11,591 bases of DNA from Actinomycetota bacterium (lineage in GTDB: Bacteria > Actinomycetota > Actinomycetes > S36-B12): contig VGBQ01000066.1 in the NCBI GenBank assembly GCA_016870425.1, positions 1-11,591 on the forward strand, in the 5' to 3' direction. Below are positions 5,826-11,591 of this stretch, piece by piece; within the stretch, counting starts at the first letter, position 1; every line of letters begins with the position of its first letter. Made by a program: the position numbers and the translations under genes. Under the pieces are notes generated by a model. That model made no database searches and had not been told where the DNA came from. It saw only the letters and a program-made list of their open reading frames with translations.

Positions 5826-6905
5826 CTAGTCCCTACGTGCGTACAGGGGATTCATCAATGTCGAGACGATGCTCGCCATGGGGTTCTTATCCGCGGAACC
5901 GGTCACCGACTGCCGAGGCTTCTTGCTCCACACAGTCTCGGGCCGCGCCTGGAGCAGGATGATGTTGTCGCCATCGGCGAGATCCGCGTCGACCGCCCAC
6001 TCGATGTCCTGCGGACAGCCATAGTGCTTCTCGGCTGTCTTGGCCAGCGCGGCGATCGCCTTGAGCTGGGGATCAGTGAGGCAGGGCACCTGTGCGCGCT
6101 CCGGCTCGACCTCGGCCTTCTCCACCGAGTCGTGATCGGTCAGGCGGTACTCATGGGCCTTGTTGCTGATCTCGCGCTTGCTCACCTCGAGCAGCACCTT
6201 GTCCACGAGGAAGTTGTCGGGCGTGACTTCGCCCGACACGACCGCCTCGCCGAAGCCCCATGCCGCGTCGATCGCCACCTGCGAGCGATCGCCGTTGGCA
6301 GGGTTCAGAGTGAAGGCCACACCGGCCGCAATCGGACGCACCATCTTCTGGATGACCACGGCCATCTCGACGGATCGGTGCTCGTAGCCCATTTCCACGC
6401 GGTAGCAGGTGGCCCGGTCGGTGAAGAGGCTCGCCCAGCAGCGCCGGACGGCGTCGACCACGGCGTCACCTCCCCTGATCCACAGGTAGGTGTCGTGCTC
6501 ACCGGCAAAGGACGCGTCGGGCGAGTCCTCGGAGGTAGCCGAGGAGCGCACGGCCACGGGCAGATCCTCGACGTCGCACTTGCGACACAGCTCGGAGTAG
6601 TCGTGGCGGATCTGCTTCTCCACCTCACCGGGCAACGGCATGGTGCGGATGACATCGCGGATCTCACTGCACACCCGGCTGACCTGGGCGGTGTCGGAGA
6701 TGTCCAGCTCATGCAGGAGCCGTGCGAGGGTGGCATCGAGGTCAGCCGCGTCGTGGGCAGCCCGATAGCCCGCGGTGGTCACGGCAAACCCGGGAGGGAC
6801 CGGCAGGCCCGCACCGGTCATCTCGCCGAGGCTCGCCGCCTTGCCGCCCACCTCTCCCTTGAGGCCGGGCCAGTAGCCCTCGAACCACATGGTCACGCTT
6901 GTCAT
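5826..6905 (-). CDS. PEP-synthase-like aryl phosphotransferase, ATP-grasp subunit (phenylphosphate synthase beta type)
   Basis: A 359-residue stand-alone version of the N-terminal nucleotide-binding domain of PEP synthase/pyruvate phosphate dikinase. Visible motifs are GGKAASLGEM (Lys22), VAVRSSATSED (Arg120) running into ASFAGEHDTYL, then GVAFTLNP, AWGFGEAVVSGEVTPDNF, PQDIEWA and ILLQARPET. All are standard for ATP binding and phosphorylation of the partner's histidine. The protein ends shortly after the QARPET motif and lacks swivelling and PEP-binding domains, so it must work with the 603-residue subunit encoded next. The ATG at 6905 overlaps the phosphatase stop by 4 bases (ATGA) and has GAGGGGAG upstream; a longer upstream frame lies inside the phosphatase gene and is not domain-like. 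Size and split match the ~40-kDa subunit of phenylphosphate synthase. A rifampin phosphotransferase or a true PEP synthase is unlikely because those fuse all domains. Confidence 0.85.
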   Translation of the reverse strand: MTSVTMWFEGYWPGLKGEVGGKAASLGEMTGAGLPVPPGFAVTTAGYRAAHDAADLDATLARLLHELDISDTAQVSRVCSEIRDVIRTMPLPGEVEKQIRHDYSELCRKCDVEDLPVAVRSSATSEDSPDASFAGEHDTYLWIRGGDAVVDAVRRCWASLFTDRATCYRVEMGYEHRSVEMAVVIQKMVRPIAAGVAFTLNPANGDRSQVAIDAAWGFGEAVVSGEVTPDNFLVDKVLLEVSKREISNKAHEYRLTDHDSVEKAEVEPERAQVPCLTDPQLKAIAALAKTAEKHYGCPQDIEWAVDADLADGDNIILLQARPETVWSKKPRQSVTGSADKNPMASIVSTLMNPLYARRD

Positions 6906-8005
6906 GACGACTCCCCTCGGCGGCTGACCGGAAGCGCGCGTCCCTCGAGGCCCGCCCACCAGTCGGGCAAGGCATCGAGGTCCGGCACCGAGACCTCCTG
7001 GACGCGGTTGCGATAGAGGACGAGCGCGGTCTCTCCACCCTCGAGCAGCCGTACCCGCACGAACTCGGTGTTGAAGGGCTCGCCCGGGTCGTAGCCCAGG
7101 GCCCATGTCGCGAAGGCCCGAATGGGACCGGAATGCGTGGCCACGATGACCGACTCCCCCGGCGTCTCCGCGTGGATCCGCATGAGCCCGGCCCAGAAGC
7201 GGCGCACGGCGGCCACGGGGGGCTCGAAGGTCAGCATCGGCATAGTGAGCCAGTGGGTGATCGGATCCCCGCCCGCTTGCTGGATCCCCCAGAAGCGGTC
7301 AACCTCGACCAGCCAGGTGGGGCGGCCTCCCAGGCCGATGCGTTCGTACTTCTCCATCTCGGAGTGGTAGAGACGGAAGGCCTGGGTCACGTCGCGGAAG
7401 CCATCGGGGGTCATCACCTGGAAGTTGCGGAATTCCTCGTACGCCGTCACCTCGCCGACGCTGGCGTCGCGGCCGAAGAGCACGAGTTCGTCGAGCATCC
7501 CCTTGCGGATCCCCTCGGCAGTCTGGCGGGCGCGGTTGGTGTCTGCGCAGGCCATCGTGACGTGCTGCCCCGTCATGACGCGCCGCGCGAGCTCCTTGCC
7601 TCGGCGATGCGCCTGCCACGAGCCGAGCGGCGTGAGGCCCGACTCGGTGGAGTAGCCCTGGGTCTCACCGTGCCGCACGAAGTAGACGTCGGTCACCGCT
7701 CCCTTGGTCTGGTCCTTGCGCTCCGGGATGATCTCCTTCGTGCGCGTGACCTCGGCCCAGCCGCGCGTCACTCCCAGGTCGGCGCCCTCCCACAGTGGGA
7801 CGGGCGCATCGAGCGCGGACTGGCCGCTGCGGCGATCACGGAAGCGGCGGAGGTAGAGCGGGGTCTCGTCCTCCGGCTGCGCGGGCGATGCCACGCCGGG
7901 TCGGCCACCGCGCGCCTCACGGTCGAGGTAGCGCTGGAGATAGGCGGGCGCGTCGGGGCGCTCGGTGCGCGGCAGCGCCACTGCGTCGGGCTCGGTCATC
8001 GTCAT
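6902..8005 (-). CDS. Histidine phosphatase family protein with N-terminal extension (probable aryl phosphatase)
   Basis: A 367-residue protein whose core (about 104-350) is a branch-1 histidine phosphatase. It has VRHGET with nucleophile His112, the arginine-bearing TNRARQTAEG segment, and the second active-site His291 in VATHSGP. Typical family members have about 200 residues. The extra N-terminal ~100 residues are Pro/Arg/Asp-rich and contain two related segments, APAYLQRYLDR (19-29) and TPLYLRRFRDR (48-58). The ATG at 8005 has AGGAG 6 bases upstream, overlapping the dioxygenase stop; a second ATG at 7999 is also possible. The gene overlaps the ATP-grasp gene by 4 bases, implying matched expression with the phosphotransferase. 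The likely role is to remove the phosphate placed by that enzyme, as CreD does in the C. glutamicum 4-cresol pathway. A phosphoglycerate-mutase role is less likely in this setting. Confidence 0.85.
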   Translation of the reverse strand: MTMTEPDAVALPRTERPDAPAYLQRYLDREARGGRPGVASPAQPEDETPLYLRRFRDRRSGQSALDAPVPLWEGADLGVTRGWAEVTRTKEIIPERKDQTKGAVTDVYFVRHGETQGYSTESGLTPLGSWQAHRRGKELARRVMTGQHVTMACADTNRARQTAEGIRKGMLDELVLFGRDASVGEVTAYEEFRNFQVMTPDGFRDVTQAFRLYHSEMEKYERIGLGGRPTWLVEVDRFWGIQQAGGDPITHWLTMPMLTFEPPVAAVRRFWAGLMRIHAETPGESVIVATHSGPIRAFATWALGYDPGEPFNTEFVRVRLLEGGETALVLYRNRVQEVSVPDLDALPDWWAGLEGRALPVSRRGESS

Positions 8006-8013
8006 CTCGGCTC

Positions 8014-8925
8014 CTAGCTGTGCACCGTGAGGAAGCGCTGGTTGACGACGCCGTCGTAGTAGAACAGCGCCCGCCCCATCTCGCCCTCGGTCCAGGTGAT
8101 CGGGGGCTCGTCGGGATCGGCCCAGTAGCCGCCGGTGAAGACCTCGTTGCGGTTGCCCGCCGGGTCGAAGAAGTAGATGCAGTGACCTCGTGTGGCACCG
8201 TGGCGCGTGGGGTTCGTCTCGATGCGCACCCCGTGATAGGCCAGGACGTCTGACGCCGCACGGATGTCGTTCCAGTCGTCGACCCAGAAGGCGAAGTGGT
8301 GCAGGCCGCCATCGGGGCCCGTGACGAGCGCGATGTCATGCGAGGAGTGCGAGACCTCCAGCCACGTGGCGATCTGGAAGCCGTCATCGCCCACCACTTG
8401 CTCCGTGAGGTGGAAGTCGAGGACCTCCTGCAGGAACGCGGTCATGCCGTTGACGTCCTCGACCGTGAGGAAGATGTGGTCGATGCGCGGAGGGGCGATC
8501 CCGACCAGGCCCAGGGGGCGAGGCGGCGGGTTCGTGAGCGGCAGGAGGTTGCCCACCTGCTCCATGCCGTGAATGAGTTCCATCTGGTGGCCCGACGGCG
8601 TCTCGAAGCGGACCACGGTGCCTCCGCCCATGCCGACCTCGAGGCCCTGCATGCGCGCGACCGGGATACCTGCCGCCTCGAGCCGGGCGGCGTAGAAGTC
8701 AAGATCCTCGAGGCTCTCGACCTTCCAGCCCATGTGCGCCAGCCCGTAGGCGGGCGCGTACGTGAGCACCACCGAGTGATGCTGATGCTCGTCCCAGCAC
8801 TTGAGATACACACGCTCAGGCTCGCGGGCTGTCTCGACAAGGCCGAGCACCTCGGTGTAATACGCCGTGGCGAGCTCGAGGTCGGGGACCTTGATCTCGA
8901 CATGCGATAGACGCAGGATGGCCAT
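8014..8925 (-). CDS. Catechol 2,3-dioxygenase-type extradiol dioxygenase (second copy)
   Basis: A 303-residue VOC-fold enzyme with two betaalphabetabetabeta modules (roughly 5-135 and 145-290), about the length of XylE (307). Fe(II) ligands by alignment with XylE are His150 (RIDHIFL), His210 (GGLHHF) and Glu261 (NRNEVF). The acid-base residues His196, His242 (TRHGATRG) and Tyr251 (YFFDP) are also present, so the protein should be active. It should cleave a catechol next to its diol with O2, giving a 2-hydroxymuconic semialdehyde-type product. The ATG at 8925 shares one base with the stop of the preceding paralogue (TGATG), so the two are translationally coupled. It is clearly a tandem relative of the first copy but differs in the substrate-cap region around 85-145, including a Pro-rich stretch (TNPPPRPLG) at 131-139. 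Different ring substituent preferences are plausible. Confidence 0.9.
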   Translation of the reverse strand: MAILRLSHVEIKVPDLELATAYYTEVLGLVETAREPERVYLKCWDEHQHHSVVLTYAPAYGLAHMGWKVESLEDLDFYAARLEAAGIPVARMQGLEVGMGGGTVVRFETPSGHQMELIHGMEQVGNLLPLTNPPPRPLGLVGIAPPRIDHIFLTVEDVNGMTAFLQEVLDFHLTEQVVGDDGFQIATWLEVSHSSHDIALVTGPDGGLHHFAFWVDDWNDIRAASDVLAYHGVRIETNPTRHGATRGHCIYFFDPAGNRNEVFTGGYWADPDEPPITWTEGEMGRALFYYDGVVNQRFLTVHS

Positions 8926-9833
8926 CAGGTGTGCACCTTCATGAATCGATCGTTGAGTTCGCCTTCGTAGTAGAAGACCGCGCGCCCGATGTTGTCCTCG
9001 GTCCACGTGATCGTCGGGAAGTCCGGATCGGGTCGGTAGCCGCCGGTGAAGACCTCGTTGCGGGTGCCCAGCGGGTCGAAGAAGTAAATGGTGTTGCCGC
9101 GGGTGATCCCGTGGCGTGTCGGACCCACGTCGATCTGAATGCCGTTGTAGGCCAGGATGTCGGCGCTCTTGCGCACGTGATCCCAGTCATCGAGCCAGTA
9201 GGCGAAGTGGTGCAGCCCACCATTGGGGCCGGAGACGATCGCGAGATCGTGTGGCGAGTGCGACCGCTCCATCCACGTGGCCGCCTGGTGCCCGTCGCCG
9301 TCGAGGAGTTGCTCCGTGACGCGGAAGCCCAGCACATCCGTGAAGAACTTCGTCGACTCGCCCACCTCCTCCGCCGTGACGAGCAAGTGGTCCATGCGCG
9401 GTGGCGCGATGCCGTTCTTGCCCTCGAAGAAGGGCGCGGGGTTGAGGGATCCGGTCGCTCGCCCCACCTTGTCGATGTCGTGGACCAGCTCCATGACCTG
9501 GCCCGAGGGCGTCTCGAATCGGATGGACTCGCCCTGGCCGATGGACGCACCCTTGCTCACGCGCTCCACGGGGAAGCCGTAAGTGCCGACCGCCTTCTCG
9601 AGGTCGGCGAGATCATCCTCGCGCAGCACCTTGAAGGACATGAGATCGAAGCCCACGCGTGGCGCATACGAGATGCGCAGCGAATGGTGATCGACCTCGT
9701 CCCAGCACTTGAGGTAGACAGAGTTCTCGTCACGCTCCACCTCGATCATTCCCATGACCTCGGTGTAGTACGCCGCGGCCAAGTCCAGGTCTGTCACGGT
9801 GATGTCGACGTGCGCGAGGCGCAGGATCCCCAT
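8925..9833 (-). CDS. Catechol 2,3-dioxygenase-type extradiol dioxygenase (first copy)
   Basis: The first gene of the leftward operon, 302 residues, same VOC extradiol family as its downstream neighbour. Iron ligands by alignment with XylE are His149 (RMDHLLV), His209 (GGLHHFAY) and Glu260 (TRNEVF). His195, His241 (TRHGITRG) and Tyr250 are the expected second-sphere catalytic residues. All are intact, so it should open a catechol ring by meta cleavage in the cytoplasm. The ATG at 9833 is preceded by GGGAGGAG at good spacing and places the first strand (GILRLAHVDITV) at the N-terminus as in relatives. A longer frame to 9977 would run across the control region and is rejected. It is transcribed from the shared intergenic region and lies nearest the putative operators, so it is probably induced with the rightward genes. 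Confidence 0.9.
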   Translation of the reverse strand: MGILRLAHVDITVTDLDLAAAYYTEVMGMIEVERDENSVYLKCWDEVDHHSLRISYAPRVGFDLMSFKVLREDDLADLEKAVGTYGFPVERVSKGASIGQGESIRFETPSGQVMELVHDIDKVGRATGSLNPAPFFEGKNGIAPPRMDHLLVTAEEVGESTKFFTDVLGFRVTEQLLDGDGHQAATWMERSHSPHDLAIVSGPNGGLHHFAYWLDDWDHVRKSADILAYNGIQIDVGPTRHGITRGNTIYFFDPLGTRNEVFTGGYRPDPDFPTITWTEDNIGRAVFYYEGELNDRFMKVHT

Positions 9834-9871
9834 GTCTTCTCCTCCCGGCCCGCAGGCCTCTCGGTGATGGC

Positions 9872-9900
9872 AACCTAGGCCCCCTGTGTCCCGCATGGAA
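9872..9900 (-). promoter_or_regulatory. Putative leftward promoter of the catabolic operon
   Basis: On the minus strand TAGGTT (9877-9872) fits the TAnnnT -10 pattern. TTCCAT (9900-9895) lies 17 bases upstream as a weak -35 (three of six consensus bases). A start near 9865 would give a leader of about 31 bases carrying GGGAGGAG before the ATG at 9833. The -35 lies inside the left operator-like repeat, so a bound regulator could directly influence polymerase. Confidence 0.4.
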
Positions 9901-9924
9901 GGACGGCGTTCCCGCATGCGGGAC
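9888..9924. promoter_or_regulatory. Operator-like repeat pair, probable IclR-family binding site
   Basis: TCCCGCATG occurs at 9889-9897 and 9910-9918, 21 bases apart (two DNA turns). The right copy is part of a perfect 14-base palindrome, TCCCGCATGCGGGA (9910-9923). The left copy keeps outer symmetry, GTCC at 9888-9891 and GGAC at 9901-9904, around a less symmetric core. IclR-family proteins bind short palindromes, often as paired sites on one face of the helix, and an IclR gene lies in the rightward unit. The pair sits exactly between the two divergent promoters. The assignment is by position and symmetry; no binding evidence exists. Confidence 0.55.
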
Positions 9925-9938
9925 GTATCTGCTACCTT
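9909..9938 (+). promoter_or_regulatory. Putative rightward promoter with leaderless start
   Basis: TACCTT (9933-9938) matches the TAnnnT -10 pattern. It lies 7 bases before GTG 9946, the spacing expected when transcription begins at the start codon itself. The -35 position is occupied by TTCCCG (9909-9914, 18-base spacer), which overlaps the palindromic operator. Leaderless messages are common in actinobacteria. No ribosome site precedes GTG 9946, in agreement. Confidence 0.45.
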
Positions 9939-9945
9939 GCGGCCC

Positions 9946-10608
9946 GTGGAAGGTCCCGAAGCCATGCGCCAGGCCATGGTCGACTACGTCCGGTCACTGC
10001 ATCAGGCGTACGTCGACGCCGTCGCCACGCTGCCGGCTGCGGACCAGGCGCGCCTACCCCTGATCCATGCCGATCGCCTCACCGTCGCTGCGGTCGGCGT
10101 CCGCAATCTGCACGTGATCGGCACCGTTGAGGCAATGCCGCCAACGCGCGGCCCCGAAGTCGAGATTGTCGACGCGATCGACGACGTGTCCTGGACCCTG
10201 AGGTTCTTCGACCCCGTGGTGACGCCAAGCCTTGGGCTCATCGACGAGGCGAGTGGGCCGGACTACGACGAGGTGCGTCGCGCGCTGGGGATACGCACGG
10301 TCGTCTACCACCTTGCCGTGCCACCCGGCGGCAGCCTGACCGCACACCATGCGCTGCATGCCGGGACGGGGCTCGCCCACTCGCATGCGGCCGCGGCGCG
10401 GGACTTTGATGAGTTGCGCGCTCACGCACCGGGCAAGCAGTCCCTGGTCGACGAGATGCACGGCGCGTCCGTCGCAGGACTCGCGCGTGCTCAGGTTGCT
10501 CTTGCACAAGCCATCGCGCCTGACCTCGCCGGTCTGGTTATCGAACCGCCGACGGACCCGCAGGAGGTCCGCCGTGCACTGCTGGGTCACGTCAGGAGCC
10601 AGGTATGA
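9946..10608 (+). CDS. Unrecognised 220-residue protein heading the rightward operon
   Basis: I do not recognise the family. The protein is soluble, with no signal peptide or membrane helix. It starts with a predicted helix (EGPEAMRQAMVDYVRSLHQAYVD), has a beta-rich middle (about 40-130, including WTLRFFDPVV) and a histidine-rich segment, LTAHHALHAGTGLAHSHAA, near 130-148. The C-terminal half is helical and Ala-rich. GTG 9946 is chosen because it lies 7 bases after a -10-like TACCTT (leaderless). The frame remains open upstream to ATG 9886, but that extension would translate the operator. The stop overlaps the regulator ATG by 4 bases, so it is coupled to the IclR gene. That placement suggests a pathway-linked function such as sensing, handling or metal-dependent conversion of an intermediate; this is inference only. 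Confidence 0.75.
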   Translation: MEGPEAMRQAMVDYVRSLHQAYVDAVATLPAADQARLPLIHADRLTVAAVGVRNLHVIGTVEAMPPTRGPEVEIVDAIDDVSWTLRFFDPVVTPSLGLIDEASGPDYDEVRRALGIRTVVYHLAVPPGGSLTAHHALHAGTGLAHSHAAAARDFDELRAHAPGKQSLVDEMHGASVAGLARAQVALAQAIAPDLAGLVIEPPTDPQEVRRALLGHVRSQV

Positions 10609-11429
10609 CCGAGACCACCGCTCGCCGCCAGCACTCGACCCTGTCGAGTGTCCGCAACGCGGCCCGCCTGCTGAAGGAATTCGGGCGTGGTGACCGCGAC
10701 ATCGGAGTCACCGAGCTCTCCCGGCGACTCGGCATCGGCAAGAGCACCGCGCACCGCCTGCTCAGCACTCTCGCCGAAGAGCGCCTGCTCGAGCAGGATC
10801 CTGACACCGGGGCATATCGGCTCGGGCTGGCGATGTACGAGCTCGGCGCATCCGTGGCACTCCACAACGATCTCCACGAGGCCTGCTCCCCCGTCATCGA
10901 CCAACTGCGCAATGCCACGCGCGAGACCGTGCAGGTCGCCGTTCTCGACGGTCGTGAGGTGGTCTACGTCGAGCGGCGTGAGAGTCCTCAGACCCTGCGC
11001 CTCTTCGGACGCGTGGGCCATCGCAACGACGCGCATTGCACGAGCACGGGCAAACTGCTGCTCGCCTACCTGCCCGAAGATCAGCTCGATGCACTGCTGC
11101 GCGGGTGGCGCCTGGATCGCAAGACTCCGTACACCATCACCGATCCCCGGGCATTGCGCACCGCCCTGGGCGAGGTGCGACGCCAAGGCTGGGCGGAGAA
11201 TGTCAACGAATCGGAGTTGGGGGCAGCATCCATCGCCGCCCCGGTGCGCAACGAACGAGGTGAGGTCATCGCAGCGCTCTCCATCGTCGGTCCGGTGCAG
11301 CGGCTCGGGAGCGACTCCCTGCGTCGCTTCGCCCGACCTGCCGTCGATGCCGCCATGGCGGTGAGCCGGCGCCTCGGCTATCGCGACCCCCGCACACCCC
11401 GTCGATCTGCAGGAGAGAGCACGCCGTGA
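10605..11429 (+). CDS. IclR-family transcriptional regulator
   Basis: A 274-residue DNA-binding regulator. The N-terminal winged helix-turn-helix is at about 13-75, with recognition region VTELSRRLGIGKSTAHRLL. The C-terminal IclR effector-binding domain is at about 85-258, including VYVERRES, a CTSTGK segment and the conserved close GAASIAAPVRNERGEVIAALSI. The length is normal for the family. The ATG at 10605 overlaps the previous stop (ATGA) and has AGGAG 6 bases upstream. IclR regulators of aromatic pathways bind a pathway intermediate and act on neighbouring promoters. The likely targets here are the divergent promoters around 9872-9938, which would make it autoregulatory and able to control both units. 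Whether it activates or represses cannot be read from sequence. Confidence 0.93.
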   Translation: MTETTARRQHSTLSSVRNAARLLKEFGRGDRDIGVTELSRRLGIGKSTAHRLLSTLAEERLLEQDPDTGAYRLGLAMYELGASVALHNDLHEACSPVIDQLRNATRETVQVAVLDGREVVYVERRESPQTLRLFGRVGHRNDAHCTSTGKLLLAYLPEDQLDALLRGWRLDRKTPYTITDPRALRTALGEVRRQGWAENVNESELGAASIAAPVRNERGEVIAALSIVGPVQRLGSDSLRRFARPAVDAAMAVSRRLGYRDPRTPRRSAGESTP

Positions 11430-11591
11430 CCCGACCCCAGCCCGATCAGATTCGCGAGATGTCGCAGGCGCTGCTCACGGCGCGCGTGTCGCGCACTCCC
11501 ATCGCCCCTCTGACCGAGCGCTTCCCCGACATGACCGTCGAGGACGCCTACGCCGTGCAGCAGGGACTCGTCGCCGGACTCCTGGCTGACG
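11426..11591 (+). CDS. 2-keto-4-pentenoate hydratase / 2-oxohex-3-enedioate decarboxylase family, 5' part
   Basis: Only the first 55 codons are inside the window; the gene runs off the right edge. The visible sequence has a helical N-terminus followed by ARVSRTPIAPLTERFPDMTV and EDAYAVQQ, characteristic of the meta-cleavage hydratase/4-oxalocrotonate decarboxylase family (XylJ/MhpD/XylI relatives). These enzymes process the product of extradiol ring cleavage after hydrolysis or oxidation. GTG 11426 overlaps the regulator stop by 4 bases (GTGA) and has AGGAGAG 8 bases upstream. It links the rightward operon to the extradiol dioxygenases and predicts aldolase and acetaldehyde dehydrogenase genes beyond the edge. 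Hydratase and decarboxylase cannot be separated from this fragment. Confidence 0.85.
   Translation, partial: MTRPQPDQIREMSQALLTARVSRTPIAPLTERFPDMTVEDAYAVQQGLVAGLLAD

Noticed and set aside
2810..5962. Very long plus-strand open frame (about 1050 codons) opposite the Rieske and phosphotransferase genes
   Set aside because: It mirrors two strongly supported genes, has no ribosome site and no recognisable domain; long antisense frames are expected at this G+C bias.
3941..6905. Frameshifted or broken PEP synthase
   Set aside because: The two genes are separated by 73 bases, each has its own start and ribosome site, and the large subunit's N-terminal ~500 residues are not a PEP synthase domain, matching the natural split enzyme.
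5685..7016. Plus-strand frame opposite the ATP-grasp subunit
   Set aside because: Opposite strand carries complete PEP-synthase motifs; this frame gives only Val/Leu/His-rich antisense sequence.
2531..9833. Anaerobic phenylphosphate carboxylase pathway
   Set aside because: No UbiD-like carboxylase subunits are present, and three encoded enzymes require oxygen.
7133..9878. Plus-strand open frames opposite the phosphatase and dioxygenase genes
   Set aside because: Shadows of well-supported minus-strand genes, without initiation signals or domain content.
9886..9945. Upstream ATG start for the unknown 220-aa gene
   Set aside because: It would translate through the palindromic operator; GTG 9946 has ideal leaderless spacing from a -10-like box. 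Not fully excluded.
8925..9977. Longer N-terminal version of the first dioxygenase
   Set aside because: The extra 48 residues would be translated from the divergent control region; ATG 9833 has a strong ribosome site and the natural fold start.

Overview
The window looks like a chromosomal aromatic-catabolism locus of a high-G+C, probably actinobacterial, organism. This rests on the strongly G/C-biased third codon positions, GTG starts, a start with leaderless geometry, an FprA/adrenodoxin-reductase-type flavoprotein and stem-loop terminators without T-tracts. The taxon is inferred, not proven.

Layout. Nine genes run leftward (minus strand) from about 9833 to 203. In transcription order they are: two tandem catechol 2,3-dioxygenase-type extradiol dioxygenases (9833-8925, 8925-8014); a histidine phosphatase with an unusual N-terminal extension (8005-6902); the ATP-grasp half (6905-5826) and the phosphohistidine half (5752-3941) of a split PEP-synthase-like aryl phosphotransferase, resembling phenylphosphate synthase and CreH/CreI; two strong stem-loops (3934-3868); a Rieske non-heme iron oxygenase of the phthalate/vanillate type (3793-2531); a 97-residue CxxC...CxxC protein (2538-2245); a HAD-family hydrolase (2215-1574); and an FprA-like ferredoxin-NADP+ reductase (1564-203). 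Three genes run rightward from a shared divergent control region (9834-9945): an unrecognised 220-aa protein (9946-10608), an IclR-type regulator (10605-11429) and the 5' end of a 2-keto-4-pentenoate hydratase-type gene (11426 to the window edge). Left of 203 there is a 17-bp-arm inverted repeat and a G-rich repetitive tract, and no gene.

How they could work together (inference). A phenol or alkylphenol is phosphorylated on its hydroxyl by the split synthase. The aryl phosphate is oxidised by the Rieske oxygenase, with electrons from NADPH through the FprA-like reductase and a carrier. The phosphate is removed by the histidine phosphatase. The resulting catechol is cleaved between carbons 2 and 3 by the extradiol enzymes, and the product enters a meta-cleavage lower pathway whose hydratase starts at the right edge. 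The IclR protein probably controls both transcription units from a pair of operator-like repeats 21 bp apart. Phosphorylation-primed phenol metabolism is known from anaerobic phenylphosphate carboxylation and from the P450-based 4-cresol pathway of Corynebacterium glutamicum. A Rieske oxygenase and extradiol ring cleavage in that setting is the most novel feature of the window.
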